Positions 50,337 through 62,818 of a stretch of 64,000 bases of DNA are shown in pieces. Within the stretch, counting starts at the first letter, position 1. The number at the start of each line of letters is the position of its first letter. Made by a program: the position numbers and the translations under genes. This DNA comes from Rhabditoides inermis (taxonomy: Eukaryota > Nematoda > Chromadorea > Rhabditida > Rhabditidae). The stretch is taken from assembly GCA_963966185.1 (NCBI GenBank), contig CAWZYM010000235.1:1-64000 (forward strand). Reading direction: 5' to 3'. The notes beneath the pieces are model-generated. The model worked only from the letters and a program-made list of their open reading frames with translations, had not been told where the DNA came from and made no database searches.

Positions 50337-53026
50337 ATGGGGGAGGAAGGGGATTCCACGAGAGATGTCGAGTCCAGGACAGAGGTACGTAGAGAGGAGA
50401 AGGGAGATTCACACAACAACAGACACGAGACGCATTCGAGGCGCCTGGCAGTCGGGTGGAGCAGACGGAGAAGGAGCAGTCGGTGGAGAAGAGCTCTGTG
50501 GAGCAGGAAGGTGCCCCCCCTCTCTCCTCCTCCCCCTCTCACTCTTGTTTTGCAGTGGCTCGCGGAGAGTGGGATAACCAGCTCCAGTTCATTCTCTCTT
50601 GTGTCGGTCTGGCTGTCGGTCTCTCCAACATCTGGAGGTTCCCCTCCCTCGCATACCAAAACGGAGGAGGTACTGCCGAGAATTGATATCGATCTTTTAG
50701 AGTGTCGATACCCATGTTGATAGTTCCCTATTTGACTTATAGGGTATCCCCCCGGTTCACGGTACGGCAGCCATCTCGCTGCATACTTTCTAGACATCAT
50801 TTCATCGCATCTAATCGCGCTATCGGCCCGCGCAAGACCATTCGACCGCGTGATTCGCGCGCTTTGCGGTCTGATTTTAGGGAAATGAAGGTGATTTGCA
50901 ATTCTGATGAAGCATAGTTCTTCACCTTCCAGAGCTAATGAATCTTTCCGGAGTTGATGAATTTTTACAATTTTTGGATATGTGGTGTGAATCCACAGTT
51001 CCAATAGAAGTCTAGATTTCGATTTTTGAATTTTGATCTAGTTTTCTTGTTATCAATCGATAACCACGTTTTTGAGGCTATTCAATAGGTGAAATCTAGA
51101 AAACTTAATAACTCACTTCAAACCCATGCTACAGAACCCAGTTTGAGGGAGAAGGTTCTTTGATAGCGTCTGCACAGAACTCTAGTTTTCGATTTTTCGA
51201 TTACTTTCATTTTTGCCGTGTTTTCGGTGTAAAACCTCGAAATTTCTCCAATTTGCATAAAAAGCTCGTCATTTCGCCCATGTCTGGCCGACCGCCGATA
51301 ATTCGCGTACCGTGAAAATGGGGGTTACCCTATACATCTATTATCGAGAAACACGTTGTGAATGTAGGATCGCACATGAGAATGTCTAGGTTTAGAAGCC
51401 AGACACGTGCCGATTTCAATAGTTCATTTTCCAGACATAGCTAACATAACATCCTTTCGTGCATGTGACCAATGCGGTTCCCAAATAGAAAATATCGAAC
51501 CACACTTTATAAACTGTCTTGAGGCGTTAAACTCTGTTGAGGCGCGTTTCTCATCCCGTACATCACATGTGCCATGCTGGTCGGACTTCCAATGACGTAC
51601 CTCGAATTTCTCCTCGGACAGTACACGTCGTCTGGACCCGGCGTCGTCTTCAAGAAATACGTCCCCGCCTTCCATGGTAGACAGTAGACGGAACTGTGCC
51701 GCTGTACCGGTTACTGTACATGGCATTTAGGTATCGGCTGGTGTATGGCGTTGGTGGTGTTTCTGATCGGCTCGTACTATAATGTGGTCATCTCCTGGAT
51801 TGCAATCTACATCGTCAAGATATTGATGGGAGACACAATGCAGATCACATCGTGTGAGAACTGGTGGAATTCGGAATGTGAGTAGCGGGGAAGGGAGGGG
51901 GGGAGGAAAACCCGGGGAAGAGGCGGACGGAAGATGCACTATGCACTCTCACTCAGACTGCGCCTCGAAACTGATGGACGATATGTGCCACGGCCGCAAC
52001 GCTACTTACTCCTACTTTGTCAACAAGACCTGCCACCCAGAATCCATGCGAGATATGATTGTCTTCCCCGGCAATCTCTCTACCATAACCCCAGCCGAAG
52101 AGTTCCTGCAGTGAGTTTGGTTACTCGGTTGATTACTTGTTTACCTATGTCTTGTTATTGACTGTTTGCAGGACGTACATCAACGCTAGATCGGAGGGCT
52201 TCCATGAGATGGGAGGAGTGAACTGGCGTCTGCTCGGGGCCAATGGAGCTATGTGGATCCTCGTGGCTGTGCTTCTATCGAGAGGAGTCGAGTGGATCGG
52301 AAAGACTGCCTACGTATGTCTCCTACTGCTCTTCATCCATATCTCACCTATTCCAGTTGACTGCCACTGTCCCATACGTCATCATTGCTGTCCTATTCGT
52401 GCGCGGAGTGACCCTCGAAGGAGCGATGAAGGGAATCGACTTCTACCTTCTCAACCCAGACCTCTCCAAGATTTGGAATATCAAGGTAATAGGCAGAAAT
52501 GAATAAAGCCATAGAGATCGCTATCTGTGTCCAGGCGTGGAAGGAGGCTCTTATCCAAGTGTGCTATACTCTGTCGAGTGGCCAGGGAGCGATGCTCGCC
52601 ATGGCTTCATTCAACAAGTTCAACCACAACTGCTTCAGAGTCAGTTCCGCCTACTGCGCGACAGCTATACACATGACTTTACAGGATACTCTGATTGTCG
52701 TCTTTGCCGACTCTTTCATGTCGATTTTCGGCGGTGTGGCTGTGTTTTCCACGATGGGATTCCTCGCGCATCACATGAATATGGAGATCGAGGACGTCGT
52801 GCAACAAGGTATGGAGGGAGGGGGAGGGGGGGGGAGAAGAGGGAGGGAGACGACGTCTCCTTTGCAGGTGCCAATGTGGCGTTCGTTGCGTACATGGAGG
52901 CGGCGGCTCGCATGTCTCTGCCCTGGCTGTGGAGCTTCCTATTCATGATCATGCTGTTCCTCCTAGGCATATCCTCCCAGATTGGCACGTCTCTTATTTC
53001 TCTCTCTCTTCCTCCCCCTCCCCCCT

Positions 53027-53078
<52 letters not shown>

Positions 53079-53240
53079 GTCCCTCTATCCCTCCCACCTT
53101 CTCCCTGCAGGCATGGCGAATGTGTTGATCACCTCCATCTGTGACCAATGGCCGGCTACTCGCAATCGGAAAGGAATCGTGTCGATTGCTGTATGCGCGA
53201 GTGCATTCACATTGGGAATATGCATGTGTATCGGGGTACG

Positions 53241-53294
<54 letters not shown>

Positions 53295-53921
53295 CCACAG
53301 AGACCTGTTTCAGAGTGGCAACTACTTCTTCATCCTAATTGATGCGTACTCTGCTGCGATTGGCCCTATTCTGATGTGTATTCTTGAAGTGGTGGTCATC
53401 ATGTACATTTATGGTGCGGAATGCCGTAGATAGAGTTACCATTCCAGTACCCTTCCAGGATGGAAGAACTTCTTAATTGATGTTGAGAGTATGATGGGAA
53501 AGAGCACGACTTGGTTCGGAAGGATATTCGGTCAGTCGAGGGTCAAGGAAGAAGAGAAACATAACATCTTCTTTCAGGAAAGAACGGCTACATACTTCGC
53601 ATTTGCTGGCTAGTCGTCACTCCTATCGCAGCGGCTGTGAGACTCTCTCTCTCTCTCTCCTTTTCGCTTACTATAGTTTTAGATTGTCTTCTACAATACA
53701 TTGATTCCGGATAAGTTGACAGTTGGGAAGGGCGCGAGGCTGTATGTGTTCCCTGATTGGTGTGAATACGTGGGATGGGTGATCGCAGGTGGGCGAGAGG
53801 AGAGAATGAGGGAGTGAATGGAAGGTTCCAGTGACTCCGGTGCTACCTCTTCCCCTATGCCTCTTCTACACAATCTTCGAGCACAAGGACAATTGGGTAA
53901 GTGGAGAGAGAGGAAGAGAAT

Positions 53922-53985
<64 letters not shown>

Positions 53986-54090
53986 AAAGGTTGCTTTCAG
54001 AGAGCTCTCTTCCGCTGTCAACCGGATCACCCCTCGTATGCTCGCATCAATGGATTGGATGAGGAGAAGAAAGAGGAAGAGACCGCTTAG
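50337..54090 (+). CDS. SLC6/SNF sodium-dependent neurotransmitter-type transporter, copy 1
   Basis: The first exons are 50337-50384, 50423-50510 and 50556-50669, the next starts at 51542, and the stop TAG is at 54088-54090. TM1 [34 protein letters not shown] carries the sodium and substrate site of the family. [20 protein letters not shown] and the large extracellular loop with [10 protein letters not shown] and N-glycosylation sites (RNAT, NKT) follow. Then come [73 protein letters not shown], and further TMs to a charged tail ([11 protein letters not shown]). It should be a plasma-membrane Na+/Cl- symporter of the nematode SNF group; the substrate is unknown. Intron 3 is 872 nt against 45 nt in copy 2. 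One intron uses a GC donor at 52985. Confidence 0.93.
50670..51541 (+). other. Expanded intron 3 of transporter copy 1
   Basis: The paralogue's matching intron is 45 nt, so about 830 bp was gained here or lost there. The extra sequence has no coding potential, terminal repeats or family that I recognise. Confidence 0.65.
53037..53291. repeat. CT and GA microsatellites flanking a transporter exon
   Basis: (CT)n at about 53037-53076 lies just before an acceptor, and (GA)n at about 53243-53291 starts within 10 nt of the following donor. The single exon between them is coding. Confidence 0.9.
53930..53984. repeat. (GAAA)n then (GA)n microsatellite in a transporter intron
   Basis: It lies in the last intron of transporter copy 1. 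The matching intron of copy 2 (58679-58740) also carries a GA run, sense strand. Confidence 0.9.
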
Positions 54091-54205
54091 ACTCCCATCA
54101 ACCCATACTCACCTTACACTGATGATGAAGAAATGTGCAATGAACTTTCAACGAATATGTGATAATTACGACTTGTAGTAAAGTTATTTAAGTTGTAATC
54201 GTTTT

Positions 54206-54240
<35 letters not shown>

Positions 54241-54833
54241 CGTTGGTGGGAGAGAGGAGAGAGGGAAACATCCCCTCTCTTTTAGTGAGTCTGGGCGACA
54301 CATGGTAGCACAAGAGCGCTGCGTCGACTCCGGGAATGATGGACATCCAGATGACGATTGCTGGGGCGAGGAGAAGGAGAAGGAAAGGGAGAGGAAGAGC
54401 AAGACCGACTGCTCCTGCTCCAGCTCCTTCGACGACGAGAAGGAGTAGCGCCTACTCTTAACAATATAGACAGCCCATACCTGTAGACAGCCCTATAACA
54501 ACTTCATCAAACAACCTGGGCCAGCAACAACAAAACAGGCAAACACCAGATAATCGGAACAACTCGCACGGAATACCGCAATGGGGCAGAAAGGGGGATG
54601 AGTATCTGTAGTCTAACCATCTGAGCATATTCCTGAAAACTCAGATACGATACGACGATCACTCAAACTACATACAAATGAAGGTATGGAGAAGCTGGTG
54701 ACTCGTGACAGTGTGTAGTGAGAATAAGTGAGCATGTCGTGAGGCCGACCCGAAGACGGCAGATGGGTGGAGGGAAGGCAGTGAGATGGTGCACTGCACT
54801 AGCTGCGAACGAATGACTCTCCATCAATCCAAC
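54091..54833. other. Region between transporter copy 1 and the next minus-strand gene
   Basis: Mostly noncoding with a GA run at 54209-54237. An open stretch at 54284-54449 (after CTTTTAG; acidic, ends SFDDEKE-stop) could be an orphan 3' exon on the plus strand, but its phase does not fit copy 1. Confidence 0.4.
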
Positions 54834-55380
54834 TCATCTCCGGGCGCGAGTCCAGCCTGTAACACAAGATTAACCTAATCATTGACTGAAATACAAGCGC
54901 AAGGCAATGTCGCAAAGAGTTTTGAAACATCTATCAGTTTGCAACAAAAAAAATCAAACTCCTCCCTCGCGAAACGTCTACAAACAAGGAGACACAAAAT
55001 AAGGAGCGACATACCTTCTCCCTCTGTGCGATGTGCTCGAACCCGCCTCCTAAATCGATCATCGACAGTGTCTCCGCCAAAACGTCCCATGCGCTCTCAA
55101 CACAAACACCATCAATCACAATATATACAACTCTCACATATACACCATTCAATAAATAGCAAAAGCAAATCAATTTGCTCCAGGACTCTTCGACATATAT
55201 ACATAAGTGCTAATTATTCAAAATCTATAACAAAAATACAAAATCGTCACCCGAGCGTCAGAATGCACAAGATGAATCAATAAAGTAAAATTGGCAATGA
55301 AAAAAAACGTATGTACCGTAGTTCGTTCAGGAATCACCGTCTTGCCATCATCGTCGTCCGGAAGCTGGAAGAGGAAATAT

Positions 55381-55433
<53 letters not shown>

Positions 55434-56840
55434 AGAGGAGATGTGGCTCACCCTCTCGGCGTGCATCAGGACACTTGCCATGATCAGCTGCATCTTCTCC
55501 TCCGGGTCCTAGAAACACGACGTAACACGTACAGCATATTTCAATACAAAACTAATACACAAATACAATACAATTGATATTGCCTTTGAGTGAAAAAGCA
55601 CATTATAGACGAGGTTTTCATGCAAATTAGGTGGTTTTGACGGTTTTTAGACTATAATACGGTAATAAACGACTAATTTATAATACGGTAATGAACGACT
55701 AAATTCTAACGATATGAATCTCTCGGGATGGTCGATAGGCACATCATATCAAAATTTGGTGCGAATCTAACCACTTTGAAGAGTTATGAGATTTGGCGTA
55801 AATCCATATAGAAGAACACCAAAAAAGTGGCTATCGAATCGATCGATATCTAACGAACTAATCGATAAATTAAAAATCGCCGTGAACGGGGGGAACACCC
55901 CATACGTGAATATATATGGAATGCTCACATGTTCAAAATTCTCTGGCAGGATTGTAAAGAGACAGCGGATTATTGATGATAGCTGATAAGAGAGTGAGGA
56001 TAGCTGACCTGCACTCCGGCCTCGCGCATTCTGTTCTTCATGGCGGCGAGGAAGTCAACCTTCGCCTTCACATCCGCCTTCTCCGCATCGCTCTCACAAA
56101 TATAAACTATTAAAATATTCAAGAACAGTATACATGGGTTGATTAAACACTACAGTCAAATTGATATCGATATTTCACCTACTGCCGAGCTGAAAGAACG
56201 TGGTCGAGTACATTTTGTGATTGTGTGAAGCCAGTACTCGACCCGTGTGAACGACCATACTAACGGTAAAGGTCAACTCTAGATAGCCAACAATTTCACT
56301 GTGATCAATGTGATATATGTTGTTGGTGAAAAAAACTTGGCCGCATGGGTAGTGGAGCATAAAGCGATGGAAGAAAGGTGGACGGACCGCGTTGGCCAGG
56401 TCGGCGATCATCCGCTGTTTCTTCCGCTCCTGTGCGCGTCGGTAGAGCTCCCGCGCCGCCCAGTACAACTGCCACGCACGCAACAGCTCTCGCTGAAACC
56501 GACAAACCATCAACACTCTTTCAATTTCAGTACCTAAACGAAATCACTAAATCGAGAAAGCTGTTGGCGTACCTTGCTCGAGAGCTTGCGCGCCGCGTCG
56601 CTCAGATCGCGAAGTGACGGCTTTCTGATCCTGAAATTGAACCAGTGAAATGTGTGTATCAATCACCAAAAAATGTAATTTAACAACACTATACCGCAGG
56701 CTCGCGCAATGTGAACAGTTCAAGCGATAAATGTGTTTGGTCGCGTACCCGAACGGACCAGTGTTGTATCGCAGGCAGAAGGGCGGGCGGTCGCCGCGGC
56801 TGTAGACGACCACGCGAATACGGTACGAACCGAACACCAT
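54834..56840 (-). CDS. Unrecognised protein with helical segments
   Basis: The ATG at 56840 lies just after a TTCCAG acceptor and gives MVFGSYRIRVVVYSRGDRPP and FCLRYNTGPF. Later exons are RKPSLRDLSDAARKLSSK, RELLRAWQLYWAARELYRRA-QERKKQRMIADLANA, SDAEKADVKAKVDFLAAMKN, DPEEKMQLIMASVLMHAER, LPDDDGKTVIPERT, AWDVLAETLSMIDLGGGFEH and AGLAPGDELD with TGA at 54834-54836. The middle is strongly helical and charged. I do not recognise the family. One intron (about 55510-56010) is enlarged with AT-rich sequence and another carries a GA run (55386-55430). Confidence 0.5.
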
Positions 56841-58576
56841 GCCTGGAACACATTAATAGACAACAGATCCAAGAAAACAAAGCAACACATCAATTGGGCG
56901 ACAAACCATAGACCGAAGCAAGAAGCGAGGTGAGAGCTGCTTTCACGAAACGGAAATGGTTATAACCAAAGTTACCGAACAAATACAACGAATCGGCAAA
57001 AAGTTTAAGATTACAAACTAGAAGAAGTTAAAAAAGAGCGCTATACTACACGAAACGAGAGCATCACTTCTCATTTTCCCGTCCCCGCGAGCGGTTGCCC
57101 CTTCCCGCGCTTCCTCGAATGACCACCCGACGACAATGAAAGTCACCGCCGTCGCCGCTTGGATATGAGGTTTCTTGGAGTATCGACTGGTTCTCGAATT
57201 GAGGCCGTTCACTGCGAGACGATTAGGCGACGCCAAATAAGCCTGTTGGAAGTGCACTTAGGCGAAGCGCGGATTCTCGATTGGAGGAAAAGAAGGTACA
57301 AAGCGAAAGCGAATTGAAGAGCTACGGCGGCACCCGCGACCGGAAGAGAAGTACGTCGCTGTTATCGATCGATATCTGGAGCCGTTCACTGTGAGACGAT
57401 AAGGAGGAGCCGAATAAGCCTGTTGGAAGTGCACTAGTGGGTAACTCGCGGATTTCTCGGATTTCGAAACATGATGGTGATGTATGGATCGACCGGGAGC
57501 AAGTATGCAAATGGACGCGAGAAAATCAAGAACGTTCGACGGTAGAGGCAACGTGGTCCATAAGGCTCACGCGTTCGAGGATGAATCAAAGCCGCATACT
57601 CTATATGGAAGAAGAAGAAAGAAGAAAGATGCTACCCACCGGATGAGGCTTTGCTATAGGGAGAAATACCCTCCAAGGACCCATCCGGGGACAAAACACT
57701 AAACCTTTGTACATTCCGCCCCAAGTTTGTATTTTGTGTTATGTCTGCACCTATGAATAAACTAGTATTATCAGTGAGCGCGCGAGCATTTTCGAGAACG
57801 CGCGGGTTATTTGAGGCGAGGCCCCGCCCACAGGAGGAACAAGCTACCGATACATACAATCCAGCCAACGCGGCGGCGAGGTCAACCAACCGGCAAGAGA
57901 ACAACATTCAAAACATGACAAAACGTTTCATAGTTAGTAAAGTAACTAGCAGACCACACGGCCCGGATAGTTGCACAGCGCGCCTCACAGAGAGAGCGGC
58001 TGGCGCGCAGGCTGCCCCGCGAGTGAATGAGCTCGTAGCGATTTCAAGAGAGAAATTATCGCGCTCAACCGCTTGCTGGCAAATTCGCAAAAGAGCAGAG
58101 CGTCGCGTGTATGCGGCGCGGTCGTGGGCCTGACCGCTCTCGACTGTGCCACGGCGATTCACAAGTGAATAAACTCGCTAGCTCAAAACAAGCGCGACCC
58201 GCAACGGGGTGGAGCTTAAAATAGAACGGTCTCAAATCGACAAGCATGATCAGCAAAACTCCGCCCACTTTTCGACTCCGCCCATGGAGTGGTCTTACCA
58301 CGATCCCAGCAGAATCGGATGTGCTTTGTGTTTTGGTAACATGTGCCGCGCGAGACACGCGTTTTTGTAGCGCAGCTCCGCCTACCCACAGATTATTAAC
58401 TGTGAATCGCCGTGTGTGCAACTATCCGGACCGTGGACCAGGCCAAACAGAAAACGATCCAAATGCTAGGCGTCTTTTAATGAAAACATGCGAATCCGAT
58501 TTAGTTTATTCTCGAGCGTTAATATCACAATATTGTTAAATTCCATGCGTAAATTAATTAATTAATATCTGTTATC
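56841..58576. other. Intergenic region with diverged repeats
   Basis: No supported gene. A segment of about 55 bp (GTTCACTG...AAGCCTGTTGGAAGTGCACT) occurs twice at 57199-57253 and 57383-57435. The region 57760-58420 is GC-rich. This may be remnant transposon sequence, but I cannot name it. Confidence 0.45.
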
Positions 58577-58679
58577 TCAATCCGTCTCTCCCTCTTTCTT
58601 CTCATCCTCCAATCCATTGATGCGAGCATACGAAGGCAGATCCGGCTCACAGCGGAACATGGCCTTCTGAAAACAGTCG

Positions 58680-58716
<37 letters not shown>

Positions 58717-60693
58717 CTCTCCCTCTCCCTCTCTCTCTTATACTTACCCAATTATCCCTATGTTTCAGATATGCGAAGAAGCAGCAGACGGGAAGTGACA
58801 TGATAGGGACCACTACAATTATACAAATATAGTATGTGTCTGATTGTTGTTTACGATTTTACATGAGATGATCCATCCGACAACGTTGGACCAATCGGGG
58901 AAGACATACAGTCTCGCGCCCTTTCCCACGCTAAGCTTCTCAGGCTGCAGAGTGTAGTAGAAGATGACCTGAATGGAGATGAATCAGAGAGGGGGGGGCG
59001 AGAGAGGAAGAGAGAGGGGAGGGGGCGAGAGAGGGAGATAGAGAGAGGGGGCGAGAGAGGAAGAGAGAGAGAGAGAAAGAGAGGGGGGGGAGAGAAAGGC
59101 ACAGGTGTGAGGACTCACAGAAGCAGCAACAGGTGTGAGGAATAGCCACGAGAATCGTAGAATGTAGCTGGTCTTTCCGAACACTTTCCCGAGCAGCGTC
59201 GTACTCTTTCCCATCATACTCTCCGCGTCCACTATGAAGTTCTTGTAGCCTTAACAAGACGCTCACTACATTATTGTACCACAACTCGTACCGTAAATGT
59301 ACATTATGACCACAACTTCGAGAATGCACATGAGGATAGGAGCAATGGAACCAGCGTAGGAATCAATGAGGTCGAAGAAATAGCTGCCACTCTGGAAATA
59401 TGCTATTCACTATCTTCCCTCTCTCTCTGACTCACTCCGATACACATGCATAGTCCGATGAGGAAGGCGATTGTGCACATTCCGAATGACACGAGAGGCT
59501 TGCGAGAGCGGGTGGCCGGCCACTGATCGTAGATCGCAGTGATCATCACGTTGATCATTCCTGCAAACGTTGCGATATGGGTGACAAAAAGAGACAAGGA
59601 AGAGGTGGGCGAATGAAGAAATGATTGAAAGAGAGACGTGCCAATCTGGGAGGATATGCCTAGGAGGAACAGCATGATCATGAATAGGAAGCTCCACAGC
59701 CAGGGCAGAGACATGCGAGCCGCCGCCTCCATATACGCAACGAACGCCACGCCAGTACCTGAAAACAGAGTTCGCATTATCAATGTCTATGTTGAAAGAT
59801 ATAGAGGTGGCGATCATGTGAGGTTACGTACGTATTACGTACCTTGCTGTACAATGTCCTCGATCTCCATATTCATGTGATGCGCGAGGAATCCCATTGT
59901 GGAAAACACAGCCACGCCACCGAAAATCGACATGAAAGAGTCGGCAAAGACGACGATCAGAGTATCCTGTAAGACAATGCCAGTTCAGATGAAGTAGTAA
60001 GAGTGGTGTCCGTATACTGACTCTGAAGCAGTTGTGGTTCTGTTTGTTGTAAGATGCCATGGAGAGCATAGCCCCTTGCCCAATTGCTAGAGTGTAGCAC
60101 ACTTGGGTCAGAGCCTCTTTCCACGTCTGAATGGGAAATGAAATGTCCTACATACATATCTCATTTTTCAACTCTACCTTGATTAGCCACAGCTTGGAGA
60201 GGTCTGGTTTGAGCAGGTAAAAGTCGATTCCCTTCATCGCTCCCTCAAGGGTCACTCCACGCACGAATAGGGCAGCAATGATGACATAGGGTACGGTGGC
60301 AGTCACCTAGACATGAGGATACAGACAGTAGGGGCGGGGTGAGCGTACGTAGGCCGTCTTGCCCATCCATTCCACTCCTCTCGACAGCAGAACGGCCACC
60401 ACTATCCACATCGCCCCGTTCGCCCCCAACACCTTCCAGTTCACTCCGCCCATATCATGCAAGCCATCGGTGCGCTGATTGATGAACCTTCTGCAAGCAG
60501 TGGATGGGAAGGGGAGGAAACGAGACGACAGACTGGAGGAACTCCTCCGCGGGAGTGACTGTGGACAGGTTGCCGGGGAGAGGAATGCGGTTGCGCATAG
60601 ACTCCGGATGGCAAGTGGAGTTGACGAAATAGGTTAGAGAGGAGTTCCGAGAGCGACACACATCGTCCATCAGATTAGAGGCGCAGTCTGGGT

Positions 60694-60758
<65 letters not shown>

Positions 60759-60766
60759 TGTCTCTC

Positions 60767-60800
<34 letters not shown>

Positions 60801-61467
60801 CCTCCCTTCACACTCACAAACAGTGTTCCATGTGTTCTCGCATGATGTGATCTGATGCGTATCACCTGTCACTATCGTGTATAGATACAGCGATATCCAC
60901 GCAAGAATCACATTGTAGTATACACATAGGAGGAACTCCACAAATGCCATGCCCCAGCCGATGCCTGCAAGTATGGTAGAGTACAGTAATACTTACCATA
61001 GAAAGCGAATCCTTACCATGAAAGGCGGGCACGAACTTCTTGAAGACGACGCCGGGACCAGACGACGTGAACTGACCGAGGAGGAACTCGAGGTACGTCG
61101 TCGGAAGGCCGATCAGCATGGCGCACGTGATGTACGGGATAAGAAACGCGCCTGGTGTGGTGGTAGCGTTACACTATCTACTGTAGAATACCGTACCTCC
61201 CCCGTTTTGGTATGCGAGGGAGGGGAACCTCCAGATGTTGGAGAGACCGACAGCCAGACCGACACAAGAGAGAATGAACTGGAGCTGGTTATCCCACTCT
61301 CCGCGAGCCACTGCAAAACAAGAGTGAGAGGGGGAGGAGGAGAGAGGAGGGGCACCTTCCTGCTCCACCGAGCTCTTCTCCACCGACTGCTCCTTCTCCG
61401 TCTCCTCCACCCGACTGGCAGGCGCCTCGAATGCGTCTCGTGTCTGCGTGTGAATATCCCCTACCCT

Positions 61468-61525
<58 letters not shown>

Positions 61526-61570
61526 GCGTACCTCCGTCCTGGACTCGACAGTGTCACCTTCCTCCAACAT
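58577..61570 (-). CDS. SLC6/SNF sodium-dependent neurotransmitter-type transporter, copy 2
   Basis: The first exons are 61532-61570, 61356-61443 and 61197-61312, the next starts at 61151, and the stop TGA is at 58577-58579. It has the same exon order as copy 1: [124 protein letters not shown] and [14 protein letters not shown] at the end. Substrate unknown. It faces copy 1 tail to tail. Protein identity is clearly lower in most exons than in the first three, which are nearly identical to copy 1 even in the intron. Large GA/CT runs fill two introns. Confidence 0.93.
58985..59095. repeat. G-rich GA repeat in a transporter copy 2 intron
   Basis: [22 protein letters not shown] repeats over about 110 bp. 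Confidence 0.85.
60696..60800. repeat. (CT)n microsatellite in a transporter copy 2 intron
   Basis: About 105 bp of CT with GTCT interruptions, next to a coding exon. Confidence 0.9.
61473..61518. repeat. (CT)n microsatellite in intron 1 of transporter copy 2
   Basis: About 46 bp of CT. The matching intron 1 of copy 1 is 38 nt in total and has no run. Confidence 0.9.
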
Positions 61571-61796
61571 TGCACCAGCGAGAAATGATTATGCTTAGCA
61601 TCATACTGGAGGGAGAAACGGGCACACATATCAGACATTCTCAATTTGAATTCGATTGAGCTACGTGCGATCTGTGCAAGTTGAAGATGAAAAGTGAAAA
61701 TGACATGCACGTTTTCGATTTTTTTAAATCTCGAGTTCACACGTTTTTTCAAGTTCTGTTTCTACGATTACATGATTTGATGAGCATCATATCTCT

Positions 61797-61855
<59 letters not shown>

Positions 61856-62818
61856 GAGGCGGCTCCTTCGATCTCTCTCTTGCTCTCCGCGTCTTTTTGC
61901 AATGAAGTGGCTCTTGTCTCGAGGGTGGCGCAGTCTGTACGTGAGAGACGAGAGTGGACAACAACTCATACCAATTGTCTTCCCAATCGGATCAGCTGTC
62001 ATCTCACTCCTCCTCCTATCCTTCTCGCTCCGCGCACATTGCGTGCATCGGCATGTGTCTGCGCCCTCTCCCCTCGGCGCACTCTCTCGCTCTGCCCTCG
62101 GGCTATCGATTGCGGGCAGCGGCGTGGGGTGGAGAAGTGAGAGAGGGGGGAGAGGGGGAGGGAGAGAGAGAGTGAGTACAACGACGGCAGAAGCCAGCCG
62201 CCGTCTCCCCCCGTCTATTCACGTGTTTGTTGTTGTTGACTAGCTGGATGGCATGCATTGCGGCTTCCATTTCCGCTTTGTCTGCACGGGAGGTCGTTGT
62301 CATGCATCCCCTATTCGGTTCAGCCCTCCTTCCTTCCTCTCTCTGCACTGATACCACTCTCCATTATCGATATACCGCTCCACTGCAATCTGTTTTCGAA
62401 TGAATTTATCCATTTCTTCCCATTTCTTTGTATAATATAAATATTCGCTTTTCGCATCTTCATAGTGCTCACATCTGCTCTGCCCAGATTCGTCTCGATT
62501 CTTTCCCACACTTGCCATAAACCGTGTCTCCATCCTCCACTCCGTACGCTTTCTGTGTCTCTCGTACACTCTCTTTCTCCATTGTATCCGCTACTCGCTT
62601 TTGTTTTCGTTTACTTTGCAGTAGGCGCTTCGTATTGATTGCTCGAGTTCTCGTTGGGTTTCTATGTATCCAATGCGCGCTTTTCGCGTGGCTCTCGAGA
62701 GATGGCGCTCTCTTCACACTGTGTCACTTGGACAGTGTGTGTGTGTGTACAGTGCCTTCACACGTGCACATATTGCCATTCATATCCATACTGTATCCTC
62801 GTCTGTTCCAGGCATGCG
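61571..62818. other. Divergent intergenic region
   Basis: It separates transporter copy 2 (-) from the last gene (+). It contains a (CT)n run at 61801-61853. An 89-codon K/E-rich open frame on the minus strand (62569-62300) has no recognisable domain and I do not call it. Confidence 0.5.

Noticed and set aside
54284..54449. Alternative last exon of transporter copy 1
   Set aside because: It has a good acceptor and an acidic open end, but its phase does not match the preceding transporter exon.
62300..62569. 89-codon K/E-rich protein on the minus strand
   Set aside because: No homology recognised, no supporting splice sites or context; an open frame of this length can occur by chance.
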